A DNA stretch of 39,166 bases from assembly GCA_015493385.1 (NCBI GenBank), contig WGDE01000010.1, positions 1 through 39,166 of the forward strand, in the 5' to 3' direction. Positions 16,409-25,562 of this stretch are shown piece by piece (position 1 is the stretch's first letter; the number at the start of each line of letters is the position of its first letter). This DNA is from Phycisphaerae bacterium (GTDB taxonomy: Bacteria > Planctomycetota > Phycisphaerae > Sedimentisphaerales > Sedimentisphaeraceae). A model generated the notes under the pieces. The model was given only the letters and a program-made list of their open reading frames with translations. It searched no databases and was not told the origin of the DNA. The position numbers were made by a program, and so were the translations under genes.

Positions 16409-17362
16409 TCACCAAATCACTTCTTTAGAATTAAAGACAGGCCCATCCTTGCAGCAAAGCTTGTAGGTGGTCTCTGTGCTGTTATCGTTTGTTTGATTGT
16501 CTGGCTTTTTCTCTACCTCTACCGCGCAGCTCTGGCAAAGCCCGATTCCGCATGCCATCATCCGCTCAAGGCTAACTTGAGCTTCAATATTTGATTTCTC
16601 CGCTAGTTTGGATAGATTTGCCAGCATCGGTTCAGGGCCGCAGCTTAGGATTAGAGTTTTGTTTGTATCTATTTTGTTTGCGCTGAGCCATTTGCCGAGC
16701 CTATCGGTAACAAACCCACTATCGCCAAACGAGCCATCATCAGTCGTTACAAAAGTTTCTACGCCAATAGATTCGAGTTCTTCGATGGTTTTAGCGTCAG
16801 CTTTCTGGGTACTCGCAAACGGCAGGTGCCCCTTGCTTCTTGCCCCAATAAACGCTACTGTTTTTACATCTTTTCTGTTTTTAGTTAGCCAGTTTGCGAC
16901 ATGCTCAATCGGAGGAACTCCAACTCCGCCGGCGACGAGAATTACGCAGTCTTTGCTGCTATCAATCGAGAATCCGTTTCCAAGAGGCCCTGTAATGCTT
17001 AGCTCATCTTGAGGGCAGATTGTCGTCATACGAACGGTGCTGGCTCCTGTGACTAGATATATGATGTCAACAACAGTTTTATTCTCATCTATTTCTTGAA
17101 TATCAACAAAACTAAACGGCCTGCGCAGTAAGACGTTTCTTCTAGAAGCATCGCGCAGATGCTCTGGGATATCCAAGATAGCGGGGTTTGATAATGTATT
17201 GACTTTAATCTCAAGAAATTGCCCCGGCTTTGCCTTAGCAAAGCTCGCCGCACCTTTGCCAGAGAATTCGAGACTAAGCCGATAGTAGTAGTCTCCAATT
17301 GGCTCGTTATATCTAACCTGCGCCAAAAAGACGCCTTTGTCGCTCTTATGATTTTCGCACAT
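16409..17362 (-). CDS. pyrK: Dihydroorotate dehydrogenase B, electron-transfer subunit
   Basis: Carries FAD and a [2Fe-2S] cluster and links PyrD to NAD+. The flavin domain has 'LLRRPFSFVDI', the NAD domain has 'VILVAGGVGVPPIEH', and the C-terminal cluster cysteines are in 'MMACGIGLCQSCAVEVE' and 'YKLCCKDGPVF'. The ORF track begins at 17428 with TTG, but a good promoter (17430-17458) would start transcription near 17423, downstream of that TTG; the ATG at 17360-17362 is therefore the likely start (317 aa, MCENHKSDKG). At this length it is still slightly longer than typical PyrK. It is the first gene of an eight-gene operon. Confidence 0.93.
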   Translation of the reverse strand: MCENHKSDKGVFLAQVRYNEPIGDYYYRLSLEFSGKGAASFAKAKPGQFLEIKVNTLSNPAILDIPEHLRDASRRNVLLRRPFSFVDIQEIDENKTVVDIIYLVTGASTVRMTTICPQDELSITGPLGNGFSIDSSKDCVILVAGGVGVPPIEHVANWLTKNRKDVKTVAFIGARSKGHLPFASTQKADAKTIEELESIGVETFVTTDDGSFGDSGFVTDRLGKWLSANKIDTNKTLILSCGPEPMLANLSKLAEKSNIEAQVSLERMMACGIGLCQSCAVEVEKKPDNQTNDNSTETTYKLCCKDGPVFNSKEVIW

Positions 17363-17429
17363 AATTCTGTTTACCCTAAGTGGTATATAGCCTAAAACCG
17401 AAATTAAGAAACTCTTAATATTTTCCAAG

Positions 17430-17458
17430 AGTATAACAGCGATTTAGCTTTTTTTAAA
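17430..17458 (-). promoter_or_regulatory. Promoter of the pyrK operon
   Basis: On the minus strand TTTAAA (17453-17458), 17-bp spacer, TATACT (17430-17435). It implies a start near 17423 and excludes the TTG at 17428 as the pyrK start. Confidence 0.65.
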
Positions 17459-17480
17459 AGATTAAATTCTTTATTAGGGG

Positions 17481-17578
17481 CAGTTTTACTTGTGTTTGGA
17501 CTTTGCGTAAGGGTTGGGCCGTAAAGCCGGGACGCCTGCAACCGGTCTTCGACCGAACGTACCAGTCCCGGTTTTACT
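17481..17578. repeat. Second, partly eroded copy of the palindromic doublet
   Basis: Copy C (17520-17578, 59 bp) matches copy B in orientation and has CGGTC-ttc-GACCG inside arms GTAAAGCCGGGAC…GTCCCGGTTTTAC. Upstream, CAGTTTTACT at 17481-17490 matches the last 10 bases of copy A at the same 29-bp distance, so most of an A-type partner has been lost. The end of C overlaps the larC stop codon (17577-17579). Confidence 0.8.
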
Positions 17579-18824
17579 ACGTTTGGATGGCAAGGGATTC
17601 GGCTAGGGCGGCTATTTCTCTAGTTGTTCTTTGGCTTTCTTGCGCGGCTTCTTTAGCGTCTCTATGTTCTGCCTTTACAAAGACTATTTTTCCCTCTGCG
17701 CCACCAAGGCGACCGAGTTTTACGTTTATATTGCCGTAGTCTGTTTTGACCTTTACAAACTCTCGATAGAGTTTCTTTCTCTCTGCCCTGTATTTGCGCA
17801 CTCCAAGTGTTAGTCCTGTGGTGAGGATTTTGTCAGCTATTTTCTCACTGTCTTTTGTGGTTGCCATTATGCTTAGCTTGATTGCGGCTCTTGCATTTTT
17901 CATTGTTATTGCTTGGTAGCTGATATCGAGAACACCAGAGATGTCTTTTAGGGATTCTATTGAATCAGCAATCATTTCTCCCGTTGCATCGTCAATATTG
18001 CATTCTAAGATATCAATTGAGTCTTGCTCGAAGCTCTTCTGTTCGTCTATCTCGCCAATGACAACTCTGGTGGCATTTGCAAATTCACTCGGGTCGAGCG
18101 AACCTGCTCCGTAACCAGTCGCCGAGATTGTCATCTGGGGCATTGCTCCAAACGAAGAGCTGTAATATTTCAAGATTGCCGCAGCGGTTGGAGTGAGAAG
18201 TTCCTTTTCGATTAATCCTGGCTGAGTTGGTATACCGTGGATAAGCGCCAATGTTGCTGGTGCTGGGACGCAGACAACTCCGTGTGCGCAATGTACATGC
18301 CCGCTGCCGAGTGTTAGTTTGCTTGAGTAAACCTTTTCTATACCAAGATAGTCTATACAAAGGCATGCGCAGACGATATCTGTGATTGAGTCTACTGCGC
18401 CAACCTCATGGAAATGAACACTATCTATATCAACACCATGCGCCTTTGCTTCCGCTTGTGCTAACAATTCAAATATTGCGATTGAATCGGCTTTTACCTT
18501 ATCAGGCAGCTTGTCGTTTGATTTAATCAGCTCTGTTATAGTAGAGAGATTCCTATGTTCGTGGTGATGATGATGTTTGTGGCTATGTTCATGCTTATGC
18601 TCGTGGTCATCATGATGGTGGTGCGTCTCTAGCATAGGAGTGAATTTTGTGGCGGAGATTCCGCATCTTATAACCTTCTCAAGTGCGAGTTCCTTGAGCT
18701 CTTTCATCTCAAATGCATCTATTGAGCTGCGCAGATATTCAATACTTGCACCAGCCTCGATTAATGCACCGCAGATCATATCTCCTGCGGCTCCAGCAAA
18801 ACAGTCAAAATAAGCGACTTTCAT
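17577..18824 (-). CDS. larC: LarC-type nickel insertion protein
   Basis: LarC inserts nickel, with CTP, into the pyridinium-3,5-bisthiocarboxylate mononucleotide cofactor of lactate racemase and related enzymes. The protein begins 'KVAYFDCFAGAAGDMICGAL', has 'HFHEVGAVDSITDI' and 'TPTAAAILKYY', and carries a histidine-rich stretch near residues 70-95 ('HHHHDDHEHKHEHSHKHH') suited to nickel storage. The ORF track starts at 18842, but ATG 18822-18824 has AGGA about 8 bases upstream and gives the family start, so I choose it (415 aa). No larA, larB or larE is nearby, so the enzyme it serves is unknown. Confidence 0.9.
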   Translation of the reverse strand: MKVAYFDCFAGAAGDMICGALIEAGASIEYLRSSIDAFEMKELKELALEKVIRCGISATKFTPMLETHHHHDDHEHKHEHSHKHHHHHEHRNLSTITELIKSNDKLPDKVKADSIAIFELLAQAEAKAHGVDIDSVHFHEVGAVDSITDIVCACLCIDYLGIEKVYSSKLTLGSGHVHCAHGVVCVPAPATLALIHGIPTQPGLIEKELLTPTAAAILKYYSSSFGAMPQMTISATGYGAGSLDPSEFANATRVVIGEIDEQKSFEQDSIDILECNIDDATGEMIADSIESLKDISGVLDISYQAITMKNARAAIKLSIMATTKDSEKIADKILTTGLTLGVRKYRAERKKLYREFVKVKTDYGNINVKLGRLGGAEGKIVFVKAEHRDAKEAAQESQRTTREIAALAESLAIQT

Positions 18825-18877
18825 ATCGTGTCCTATCGTCATTATTTATGGTTGGATTGTAATTTCCGAAATTCTAG

Positions 18878-18905
18878 ATTATCTTATAAATACGGATCTG
18901 GTCAA
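18878..18905 (-). promoter_or_regulatory. Candidate larC promoter
   Basis: On the minus strand TTGACC (18900-18905), 16-bp spacer, GATAAT (18878-18883). A weaker divergent match, TTGTAA-17-TATCTT (18857-18885, plus strand), could serve dacB and would overlap it. Confidence 0.55.
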
Positions 18906-19019
18906 GTTCTTTTGCTGTCATACTTGAATTTATCTGTTATTTCTGGTATCTATCTTTTAAACCAAAATCTAGTAAGCATAGGATGCTCAATTATTCAAGG
19001 ACGATTAAAAGGTAAACCA

Positions 19020-20456
19020 GTGATTTTAGCCCGTTATATAAAAATTGTAGTGATTCTCTCGCTTTTCTGCGCCAATGTATTTGCTTCTAATTTTTCCAGC
19101 AAGCTTAATAAAATAATTTCCTCACGCAAGGTGTCTAAAGTTAGATTTGGTGTTATTGTTGTTGACGCTGATACCAAGAAAATATTGTATTCCCACAACA
19201 GCAAGCTTGGGCTTGTTCCTGCATCAAATATGAAATTACTAACGACAGCCTCTGCGATTAAATACCTTGGCAGTGACTACGAGTTCCAAACTAAAGTTTA
19301 TCTCCAAGACGATAGTCTCATTATTGTAGGTAGCGGCGACCCTCTCTTGGGTGATAGAGATACCGACAAAAAATATCATAGGGAATCTGGCTGGGTGTTT
19401 GAGAAAATAGCGGCGGCTCTTAAGAATATCAAAGTTAATCGAATCAAAAATATCTATGTGGATAGCTGTGTCTTTGACGACCAGAGAATCCATCCATCTT
19501 GGCCGCTATCTCAGCTTAATAGATATTATGCCTCTCAGGTTTGTGGTTTAAATTACAACGGAAACTACATTGAAGTTGCAGCAAAAGTAAAGGGCAACAG
19601 AGTCGTCGCGCATTTGATTCCAGAGACAAACTATGTGAATCTGATAAATAAGGCAAAAGTAAACAAGAAGAAACGCAACACGCTATGGTGTGCAAGACCT
19701 GCCAACTCTAATAATATTACCTTATATGGAAAATGCTATCGAAGTAGTGTTCCTGTTAAGGTTACGATTGATAGGCCAGCATCTTATTTCGGTGTTTTGC
19801 TTGCCGAGAAGCTCATCTCTAGCGGAATATCGGTTGAGGGTAGTGTTGTAGAACAGTATATGGCAGACAAGCTCAATTCAAAGCCAATTGTTACGATATC
19901 GGATAGTATTAGCGATGTTATGCAGCGCTGCAATAGAGACAGTTTTGGGCTTGCGGCTGAGTCTCTTATGAAAACTCTCTCTGCTCATTTCACACAAAAG
20001 CATATCAATGGCCAATGGGCTCATGCCAACACAATAAGGGCGAAATATCTCGGCGAGCTTGGAGTTGACAAAAGTGAATACATTCTCGATGATGGTAGCG
20101 GGCTTAGCGCAAAGAATAAAGTCTCAGTTAATGCGTTCGCTAGAATCTTGCAAGATGTCTATGACAGCGATTACAGAGAACTATTTATCTCAACTCTAGC
20201 GATTGGTGGAGTTAGAGGTTCTGCCCCAGTACGTTCTCATTTTAAAGAAAAAGCATATAGAGGCAAGATATTCGCCAAGAGCGGTACGATAAATGGAGTC
20301 AAGGCGCTGAGTGGTTTTGTACGAAACGGTAGCGGTAACTATATATTTTCAATAATTGCAAACAAGGCTAACGGAGCAAGTAGGGCAGCGATAAATGATA
20401 TCGTAAAAGCTGTGGTTGATAATAAAGGGACCCATAGGCAGAAGAATCTAAGATAG
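19020..20456 (+). CDS. dacB: D-alanyl-D-alanine carboxypeptidase/endopeptidase (PBP4 type)
   Basis: A periplasmic class-C penicillin-binding protein that trims or cleaves peptidoglycan cross-links. The ORF track starts at 18828 (GTG), inside larC; the GTG at 19020-19022 has AAAAGG 7 bases upstream and leads directly into a signal peptide ('IKIVVILSLFCANVFA'), giving 478 aa. The SxxK motif is 'SNMK' in 'PASNMKLLTTASAIKYLG', and KTG appears as 'KSG' in 'FAKSGTINGVKALSG'. The SxN motif position reads 'NRDSFGLAAESL', that is SFG. 'DDGSGLSAKNKVS' is also family-typical. Presence in a possible planctomycete fits the now accepted presence of peptidoglycan in that phylum. Confidence 0.88.
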   Translation: MILARYIKIVVILSLFCANVFASNFSSKLNKIISSRKVSKVRFGVIVVDADTKKILYSHNSKLGLVPASNMKLLTTASAIKYLGSDYEFQTKVYLQDDSLIIVGSGDPLLGDRDTDKKYHRESGWVFEKIAAALKNIKVNRIKNIYVDSCVFDDQRIHPSWPLSQLNRYYASQVCGLNYNGNYIEVAAKVKGNRVVAHLIPETNYVNLINKAKVNKKKRNTLWCARPANSNNITLYGKCYRSSVPVKVTIDRPASYFGVLLAEKLISSGISVEGSVVEQYMADKLNSKPIVTISDSISDVMQRCNRDSFGLAAESLMKTLSAHFTQKHINGQWAHANTIRAKYLGELGVDKSEYILDDGSGLSAKNKVSVNAFARILQDVYDSDYRELFISTLAIGGVRGSAPVRSHFKEKAYRGKIFAKSGTINGVKALSGFVRNGSGNYIFSIIANKANGASRAAINDIVKAVVDNKGTHRQKNLR

Positions 20457-20563
20457 CTTTAACATATTAAACAGAAAAACACAGTCTTTTTAATTTGCTG
20501 CATGTTATGCTTACTAGATATTTACTGCAGTTCCTTATCAATCTTTACCAGAAAGGGTGAAAT

Positions 20564-21187
20564 ATGAATCATATACTTGAGCATACAATTACAGTTTTTC
20601 TCGCATTCTTTGCAGTTATGAATCCTGTTGCTAATACAGTTGTTTTTGCCGCATTAACGGCTGATAAGTGCAAGTCTGAACAAATTAAGATTGCTCGTAA
20701 ATCTATAATGATAACATTTATTATAATTTTGCTATTTGCAGTTTTAGGAAAAATAATATTTCATCTCTTTGGCATAACCCTCCCCGCACTTCAAATAGCA
20801 GGGGGTGTTTTAGTTTTTCTTATTGGTTACCATATGCTTCACGGAGAAAATTCAAAATTACATACAGCCAAAGAAAGTGATGATGCAGATATCGCCGTGT
20901 CTCCTTTGGCTGTCCCGATTCTTGCCGGACCTGGAACTATTGCAACCGCAATGAATTATTCAGCTGCAGGGGGCTGGACTGATGTTACAGTAACAATTGC
21001 TACATTCACATTTCTATGCTTTATTACTTTCTTTTGTTTTATCTTTAGCTTAAAGATAACAACTGTTGTAGGCGAAAACAAGCTTAGTATCGTTACCCGT
21101 TTAATGGGGCTAATTCTTGCAGTGGTTGGAGTACAAATGCTAGTTGTTGGTGTAAAGGCTGCTATGGGCATTCCAGTTACACAATAG
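20564..21187 (+). CDS. MarC family integral membrane protein
   Basis: A 207-aa protein of the MarC/UPF0056 family with about six membrane helices. The N-terminal 'FLAFFAVMNPVANTVVFAALT' and the central 'SPLAVPILAGPGTIATAM' are the family's two conserved blocks. The biochemical function of the family is unproven; the old link to multiple antibiotic resistance was withdrawn. A clear GAAAGG lies before the ATG. It is a single gene, converging on the RND operon, with a shared terminator at 21331-21362. Confidence 0.92.
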   Translation: MNHILEHTITVFLAFFAVMNPVANTVVFAALTADKCKSEQIKIARKSIMITFIIILLFAVLGKIIFHLFGITLPALQIAGGVLVFLIGYHMLHGENSKLHTAKESDDADIAVSPLAVPILAGPGTIATAMNYSAAGGWTDVTVTIATFTFLCFITFFCFIFSLKITTVVGENKLSIVTRLMGLILAVVGVQMLVVGVKAAMGIPVTQ

Positions 21188-21225
21188 AGAATCAAAACAA
21201 ATAAAACTGTAGAGCAACTTTTTTG

Positions 21226-21314
21226 TCAGTGGTAGCGTTGCAAGCGTTAAGCAATATTCCTCAGCAATTCCAAACTTCATCGCATCCTTCATGATCTTCA
21301 ATTTCTTCATGGTA
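21226..21314 (-). repeat. Dispersed intergenic repeat, long copy
   Basis: Read on the minus strand this gives 'CCATGAAGAAATTGAAGATC' followed by ATGAAGG, TTTGGAATTGC and TTAACGCTTGCAACGCTACC. The same order of blocks, diverged, occurs on the plus strand at 30588-30674; the TTAACGCTTGCAACGCTACC end alone recurs at 7876-7894. Confidence 0.65.
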
Positions 21315-21330
21315 AAAAACTAATAAAAAA

Positions 21331-21362
21331 AGCCCTCCATTGACTTATCTCAATGAAGGGCT
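21331..21362. terminator. Bidirectional terminator between marC and the RND operon
   Basis: AGCCCTCCATTGA-cttatc-TCAATGAAGGGCT pairs over 13 bp with a single mismatch. It is followed by TTTT on the plus strand and by a T7 run on the minus strand (A-run 21324-21331), so it can serve both converging units. Confidence 0.9.
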
Positions 21363-21390
21363 TTTAGTTTTAACGGAAACTTCGTATCTG

Positions 21391-24300
21391 TTACTCTTCT
21401 TTTTCTTCTTTAATTCCAAAGAATGTTGCATAGAGAACCGGTACAACAATCAGTGTTAGTATTGTTGCGAAAGTCAATCCGAACATAATGGTAACAGCCA
21501 TTGCAACAAAGAAAGCATCTGTAAGCAAAGGTATCATTCCAAGCACAGTTGTTGCCGCTGCCATAACAACAGGGCGAATACGTGTAACACCAGAATTGAT
21601 AACTGCATCGAAAGGTGCAACACCAGAGTTAAGTTGATTATTAATCTCATCAATAAGCACAACAGAGTTCTTTATTAGCATACCAGTTAAACTCAAGAAT
21701 CCTAGCAGTGCCATAAACCCAAACGGCTGGTCCATAACAAGCAGGCCAAGAGTCACGCCTATTATCGCTAGTGGGACTGTTGCAAAGATAACAAGAGGCT
21801 TCTTGAGTGAGTTAAAGAGCATTATAACTATCAAAACCATAAACAAGCATATAGTTGGAAGCATTGCAGCCAAACCTGATTGAGCACGAGTAGAATTTTC
21901 ATACTCACCTCCCCATTCCATGCTGTAGCCTTCAGGGAGCGGGATAGCTTCAATCTTTGGTCGTAGTTTTTCAAATACAACCGTTGCAGGCCCACTCTTT
22001 GGGTCGCAACGAACTGTAATAGTTGGTAATCTATCACGTCTGCGTATTATCTGATTCTCAGAAACAATCTTGAAATCAGTAACAACCTGTCTGATAGGAA
22101 TAAAGCCTTGTGATATCGGGCTGTATATTTGGATGTCTGAGAGCTTTTGAACGTTTGAACGTTCATCTGCAGGAGCGCGGTATACAACCGGAATAAGCTC
22201 ATCTTTCTCTCTGTAATAGCCAACTGTCGTTCCTGCGGTCGCTGATTGGAGTGCTTTTGCAATTTCTTTGCGAGTTAGTCCCGCATTGCGTGCGGCTGCG
22301 TCTGATATGATTGGACGAAGCAAAGGGACCTTTTGTCGCCAATCTGTATTTATATCGACAGCTCCAGGCTCTTCAATCATAATCTGCTTGACATTATCAG
22401 ATAATTGACGCAATACATCTGGGTCAGGGCCTCTTAGTCGAACCTGTATTTTATTTGCATCTCCAGGGCCGAGCATAAAGCGTCTACAGAATGTCTGTGC
22501 GTCTTGGCAATTTGCCTTTAAGAACTTATTGCATCTTGCCATAAGGTTGTTAATGGTGTGATAGTCTTTGACTGAAACTAAAACTAGACCATAGGCAGTA
22601 TTAGGTTCTTCTGCTGTATAAGTTAGAATGAACCTTAGAGCACCTTGCCCGATAACTGAAGTTATATCGGTAACTTCAGGTTGCTTGCGTATCCATTTCT
22701 CAAAAATCTCTACCTGCTCTTGAGTCTTTTCAATTTTAACTCCTTGAGGCATCCAGAAGTGCACCATAAATTGAGGTCTTGTCGAATCTGGAAAGAAACT
22801 CTTCTTGACGAATCCAAATCCATAAATAGCAACAGCTAGTAGTACTACTAGGAGAGTTATTGTTATATATTTTTGACGTACACAGAATATGAGCATCTTG
22901 CGGTATGCTTGGTAGAATTTTCCAGCGTATGGATCTGTTTCACCTTCAAGTTTTTCCACACGTAGGAAATGGATTCCAGCAAGCGGGGTGATTGTTATTG
23001 CCAAAATCCAACTTAGCATAAGTGAATATAGTAATACTTGGTATAGTGAGCGGCAGAATTCACCGGTGCTATCCTGCGAAGTTCCAATCGCGGCAAATGC
23101 TAAAATTGCTACACAGGTAGCACCAAATAAAGGCCAAGTCGTCTGTTGGACAACTTTGATTGCAGCATCTTTTTTACTTTCTCCTCTTTGGCCACCAATT
23201 AGTATGCCATCAACGACAACAATCGCATTGTCTACCAACATTCCAAGTGCAATAATCAAAGCACCAAGACTAATCCTTTGCAGCATTACATGGTTAATGT
23301 CCATTATTATGAATGTTGCTAGGATAACTAGAAGTAGTATGCCACCAATTAGCAAACCACTGCGCATTCCCATAGCAAATACAAGGACTACGATTACAAT
23401 AATAATCGCTTCAATCAAGTTGACAACGAAACTGTCTATTGATTCTATAACAGTCTCAGTTTGATCAGACACTACACCAATTTCCATTCCAATTGGAGTT
23501 TCGGCTTGCAATTCTTTGAGTCTCTTACTAACAGCTTTACCCATAACGACAACATTGCCACCGCTGACGGTTGAGATGCCAAGCCCGACAGCAGGTTTTG
23601 AATTGAAACGGAATATCACGTTTGGAGGGTCTACATAACCGCGGCGTATAGTTGCGATATCCTTGAGGTATAACTTTGTTTTTCCATCAGCCGCTAGTAT
23701 AGAAACGTTTCCGATGTCTTCAATAGATGTTAGTTCTCCTGTAGGGAAGATACGCACATACTGGCTCCCAATGTCAATATTGCCGGCAGGTGCAACTGCA
23801 TTTTGTCCTGAGAGAGATGCATAAATCATTTGCGGTGAAATACCAAGTTGTGAAATTCTCTCTCGTGACATCTCAACGTAAACACGTTCTTCTTTAACAC
23901 CAAAAAGCTTAACATCCGCGACATCTTTAACTAATAGAAGTTCACGGCGAAGCACCTTAGCATACTCGTAAATTTCTTTGTAGCTGTAGCCGTCTCCATA
24001 AATAGCATAGAAGATTCCATATACATCACCAAAATCGTCCCACACCAAAGAAGTTGAAGTTCCGGGTGGTAGATCGGATTGGGCATCGTTGACCTTGCGT
24101 CTTAGCTCGTCCCATATCTGCGGCAAGTCTTTTGCCATATACTTATCTTTGATTTCGACTTCAACAGATGAGAAGCCTGGCATTGACAAACTTTTTACAT
24201 TCTTAACCTGACCAAGTTTCTGGATGGCTGTTTCAATCTTGTCAGTAACTTCCTCCGAAACCTCCATTGCAGTTGCGCCGGGATAGTAGGTTATCACCTT

Positions 24301-24435
24301 AGCTATTTTGATTGTAAACTCAGGGTCTTCTAAGCGTCCAAGGTGTTTGTACGATTTAATGCCGCCAAAAAAGAGCAACACCGTTATTACTATCGTGATA
24401 ATCTTCTTATCAATTGCTAGTTTAGCAAAATTCAT
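21391..24435 (-). CDS. RND efflux transporter permease (AcrB/TriC-like)
   Basis: A 1014-aa inner-membrane proton/drug antiporter of the hydrophobe/amphiphile efflux RND family. It has two halves, each with a membrane helix, a large periplasmic domain and a helix bundle. The TM4 motif is 'GMLVDNAIVVVDGI': the first aspartate of the AcrB Asp-Asp pair is kept and the second is Asn, as in TriC-like members. The second half has 'GMLIKNSVVLIDEI'. Residues 'YYPGATAMEVSEEVTDKIE' near the N-terminus are typical of the porter domain. It is the last gene of an OMF-MFP-RND operon, 12 bp behind the adaptor gene. The substrate cannot be predicted. Confidence 0.93.
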   Translation of the reverse strand: MNFAKLAIDKKIITIVITVLLFFGGIKSYKHLGRLEDPEFTIKIAKVITYYPGATAMEVSEEVTDKIETAIQKLGQVKNVKSLSMPGFSSVEVEIKDKYMAKDLPQIWDELRRKVNDAQSDLPPGTSTSLVWDDFGDVYGIFYAIYGDGYSYKEIYEYAKVLRRELLLVKDVADVKLFGVKEERVYVEMSRERISQLGISPQMIYASLSGQNAVAPAGNIDIGSQYVRIFPTGELTSIEDIGNVSILAADGKTKLYLKDIATIRRGYVDPPNVIFRFNSKPAVGLGISTVSGGNVVVMGKAVSKRLKELQAETPIGMEIGVVSDQTETVIESIDSFVVNLIEAIIIVIVVLVFAMGMRSGLLIGGILLLVILATFIIMDINHVMLQRISLGALIIALGMLVDNAIVVVDGILIGGQRGESKKDAAIKVVQQTTWPLFGATCVAILAFAAIGTSQDSTGEFCRSLYQVLLYSLMLSWILAITITPLAGIHFLRVEKLEGETDPYAGKFYQAYRKMLIFCVRQKYITITLLVVLLAVAIYGFGFVKKSFFPDSTRPQFMVHFWMPQGVKIEKTQEQVEIFEKWIRKQPEVTDITSVIGQGALRFILTYTAEEPNTAYGLVLVSVKDYHTINNLMARCNKFLKANCQDAQTFCRRFMLGPGDANKIQVRLRGPDPDVLRQLSDNVKQIMIEEPGAVDINTDWRQKVPLLRPIISDAAARNAGLTRKEIAKALQSATAGTTVGYYREKDELIPVVYRAPADERSNVQKLSDIQIYSPISQGFIPIRQVVTDFKIVSENQIIRRRDRLPTITVRCDPKSGPATVVFEKLRPKIEAIPLPEGYSMEWGGEYENSTRAQSGLAAMLPTICLFMVLIVIMLFNSLKKPLVIFATVPLAIIGVTLGLLVMDQPFGFMALLGFLSLTGMLIKNSVVLIDEINNQLNSGVAPFDAVINSGVTRIRPVVMAAATTVLGMIPLLTDAFFVAMAVTIMFGLTFATILTLIVVPVLYATFFGIKEEKEE

Positions 24436-24447
24436 GCGTGATTCTCC

Positions 24448-25560
24448 CTACTGATTACTGTTGAGCTTGTATTCTCTTACTGGTTGTCCTTCACGCAGTA
24501 GGCTAACGCCATGAGACGCAATTCGATCGCCTTTTTCCAAACCGTTTAGAATTTCAATATTATCGCCAATTGCTTTGCCAACTGTTACATCTTGGCGATG
24601 TACTACAAAAGTTTTGCCAGTCTTTTGTACTTTCCAAACGTAATACTGACCCTGCCCATCAATTGGTACTGTATCTATTGGAGCAATTAAGTTGTCAGTT
24701 TTCTTAAGTTTGCTTGCTATAGGAGTTTCAGTCAGGGTCGCTGTCATTCCAGGTAGAATGGTGTATTTGTCTTGCATTGGCATGGTAAATGTTATTGTGT
24801 AAGTTTGAGTCTTGGGATCTGCCTTTGTTGTGAACTCTCTTAAACTAACATCAAACTTAACTCCAGGCAATGAATCAAAAGTTACGCTATAGCTAAAATC
24901 ACCTCTTGTTTTATTGGCTTCAAGAATGCGTTCTTGTGGAACATACGCTTCGACCTGAATATAGTGTATATCTTGGATGCCAAGAATAGGTTTGTTTGGA
25001 GCTACCATTTCAAAGCATTGAATGTATGTGTCAGAGACGATTGCATCGTACGGTGCTCTTAGAATTGTGTCTTGGAGGTTTTTCTTGGCAATCTCTAAAT
25101 TTGCAAAAGCTTGTTCGTAAGCAGATTGGGCGTTTGTTAAATCTGTCTTAGAGACTGCGCCAGAGGCAACGGCTTTTTCAATCCTTTGAAGATATATCTT
25201 TTTCTGATTGTAAGATGCCTTAGCTGAATTATAGCGATTTTTGTAATCTCGGTCATCAAGTTTGGCGAGTATGTCACCTTTTTTAATGCGTTGTCCTTTT
25301 AAGGTAGGAAAATCAATCACTTGACCTCCAACTTGAAAAGAGAGATCGGCTTTATCCTTAACAGTCACTTTACCGGGATATTCACGAGATGAAATACCAG
25401 CAAGATCTCCAACTGTAAACATCTTTAATGGGCGAGCAACCATAGGTTCTTCTGGTTTTTCCTTCTTGAAGTTAATTAGGAAAACACCCGCAATAATTGC
25501 AGCCACCACAATTAAACCGACTAAGTATTGTAAAATTTTCATTTTTGATTTTGCTGCCAT
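24448..25560 (-). CDS. RND efflux periplasmic adaptor (membrane fusion protein)
   Basis: A 370-aa HlyD/AcrA-type adaptor. One N-terminal helix (about residues 11-29, 'LVGLIVVAAIIAGVFLINF') anchors it; there is no lipobox, unlike AcrA. Then follow the lipoyl half-motif 'SFQVGGQVIDFPTLKGQRIKKGDILAKLDDRDY', a coiled-coil hairpin (about residues 110-165), the second lipoyl half 'DTILRAPYDAIVSDTYI' and the beta-barrel and membrane-proximal domains. It starts 2 bp behind the outer-membrane factor gene. It joins the pump to the channel in the periplasm. Confidence 0.93.
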   Translation of the reverse strand: MAAKSKMKILQYLVGLIVVAAIIAGVFLINFKKEKPEEPMVARPLKMFTVGDLAGISSREYPGKVTVKDKADLSFQVGGQVIDFPTLKGQRIKKGDILAKLDDRDYKNRYNSAKASYNQKKIYLQRIEKAVASGAVSKTDLTNAQSAYEQAFANLEIAKKNLQDTILRAPYDAIVSDTYIQCFEMVAPNKPILGIQDIHYIQVEAYVPQERILEANKTRGDFSYSVTFDSLPGVKFDVSLREFTTKADPKTQTYTITFTMPMQDKYTILPGMTATLTETPIASKLKKTDNLIAPIDTVPIDGQGQYYVWKVQKTGKTFVVHRQDVTVGKAIGDNIEILNGLEKGDRIASHGVSLLREGQPVREYKLNSNQ

Positions 25561-25562
25561 GC

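Noticed and set aside
15714-17012. Plus-strand ORFs of 123 and 134 aa opposite pyrD and pyrK
   Set aside because: Mirror frames of conserved pyr genes; no ribosome-binding site or recognisable domain.
17363-17428. TTG-initiated extension of pyrK
   Set aside because: A good promoter would start transcription downstream of the TTG; the ATG at 17362 fits better.
18828-19019. 64-residue N-terminal extension of dacB
   Set aside because: It overlaps the larC start and promoter region; the GTG at 19020 has AAAAGG and opens directly into a signal peptide.
22988-23464. 158-aa plus-strand ORF inside the RND permease gene
   Set aside because: Antisense shadow of a long, clearly coding gene; low-complexity Ile/Ser/Thr composition and no family signature.
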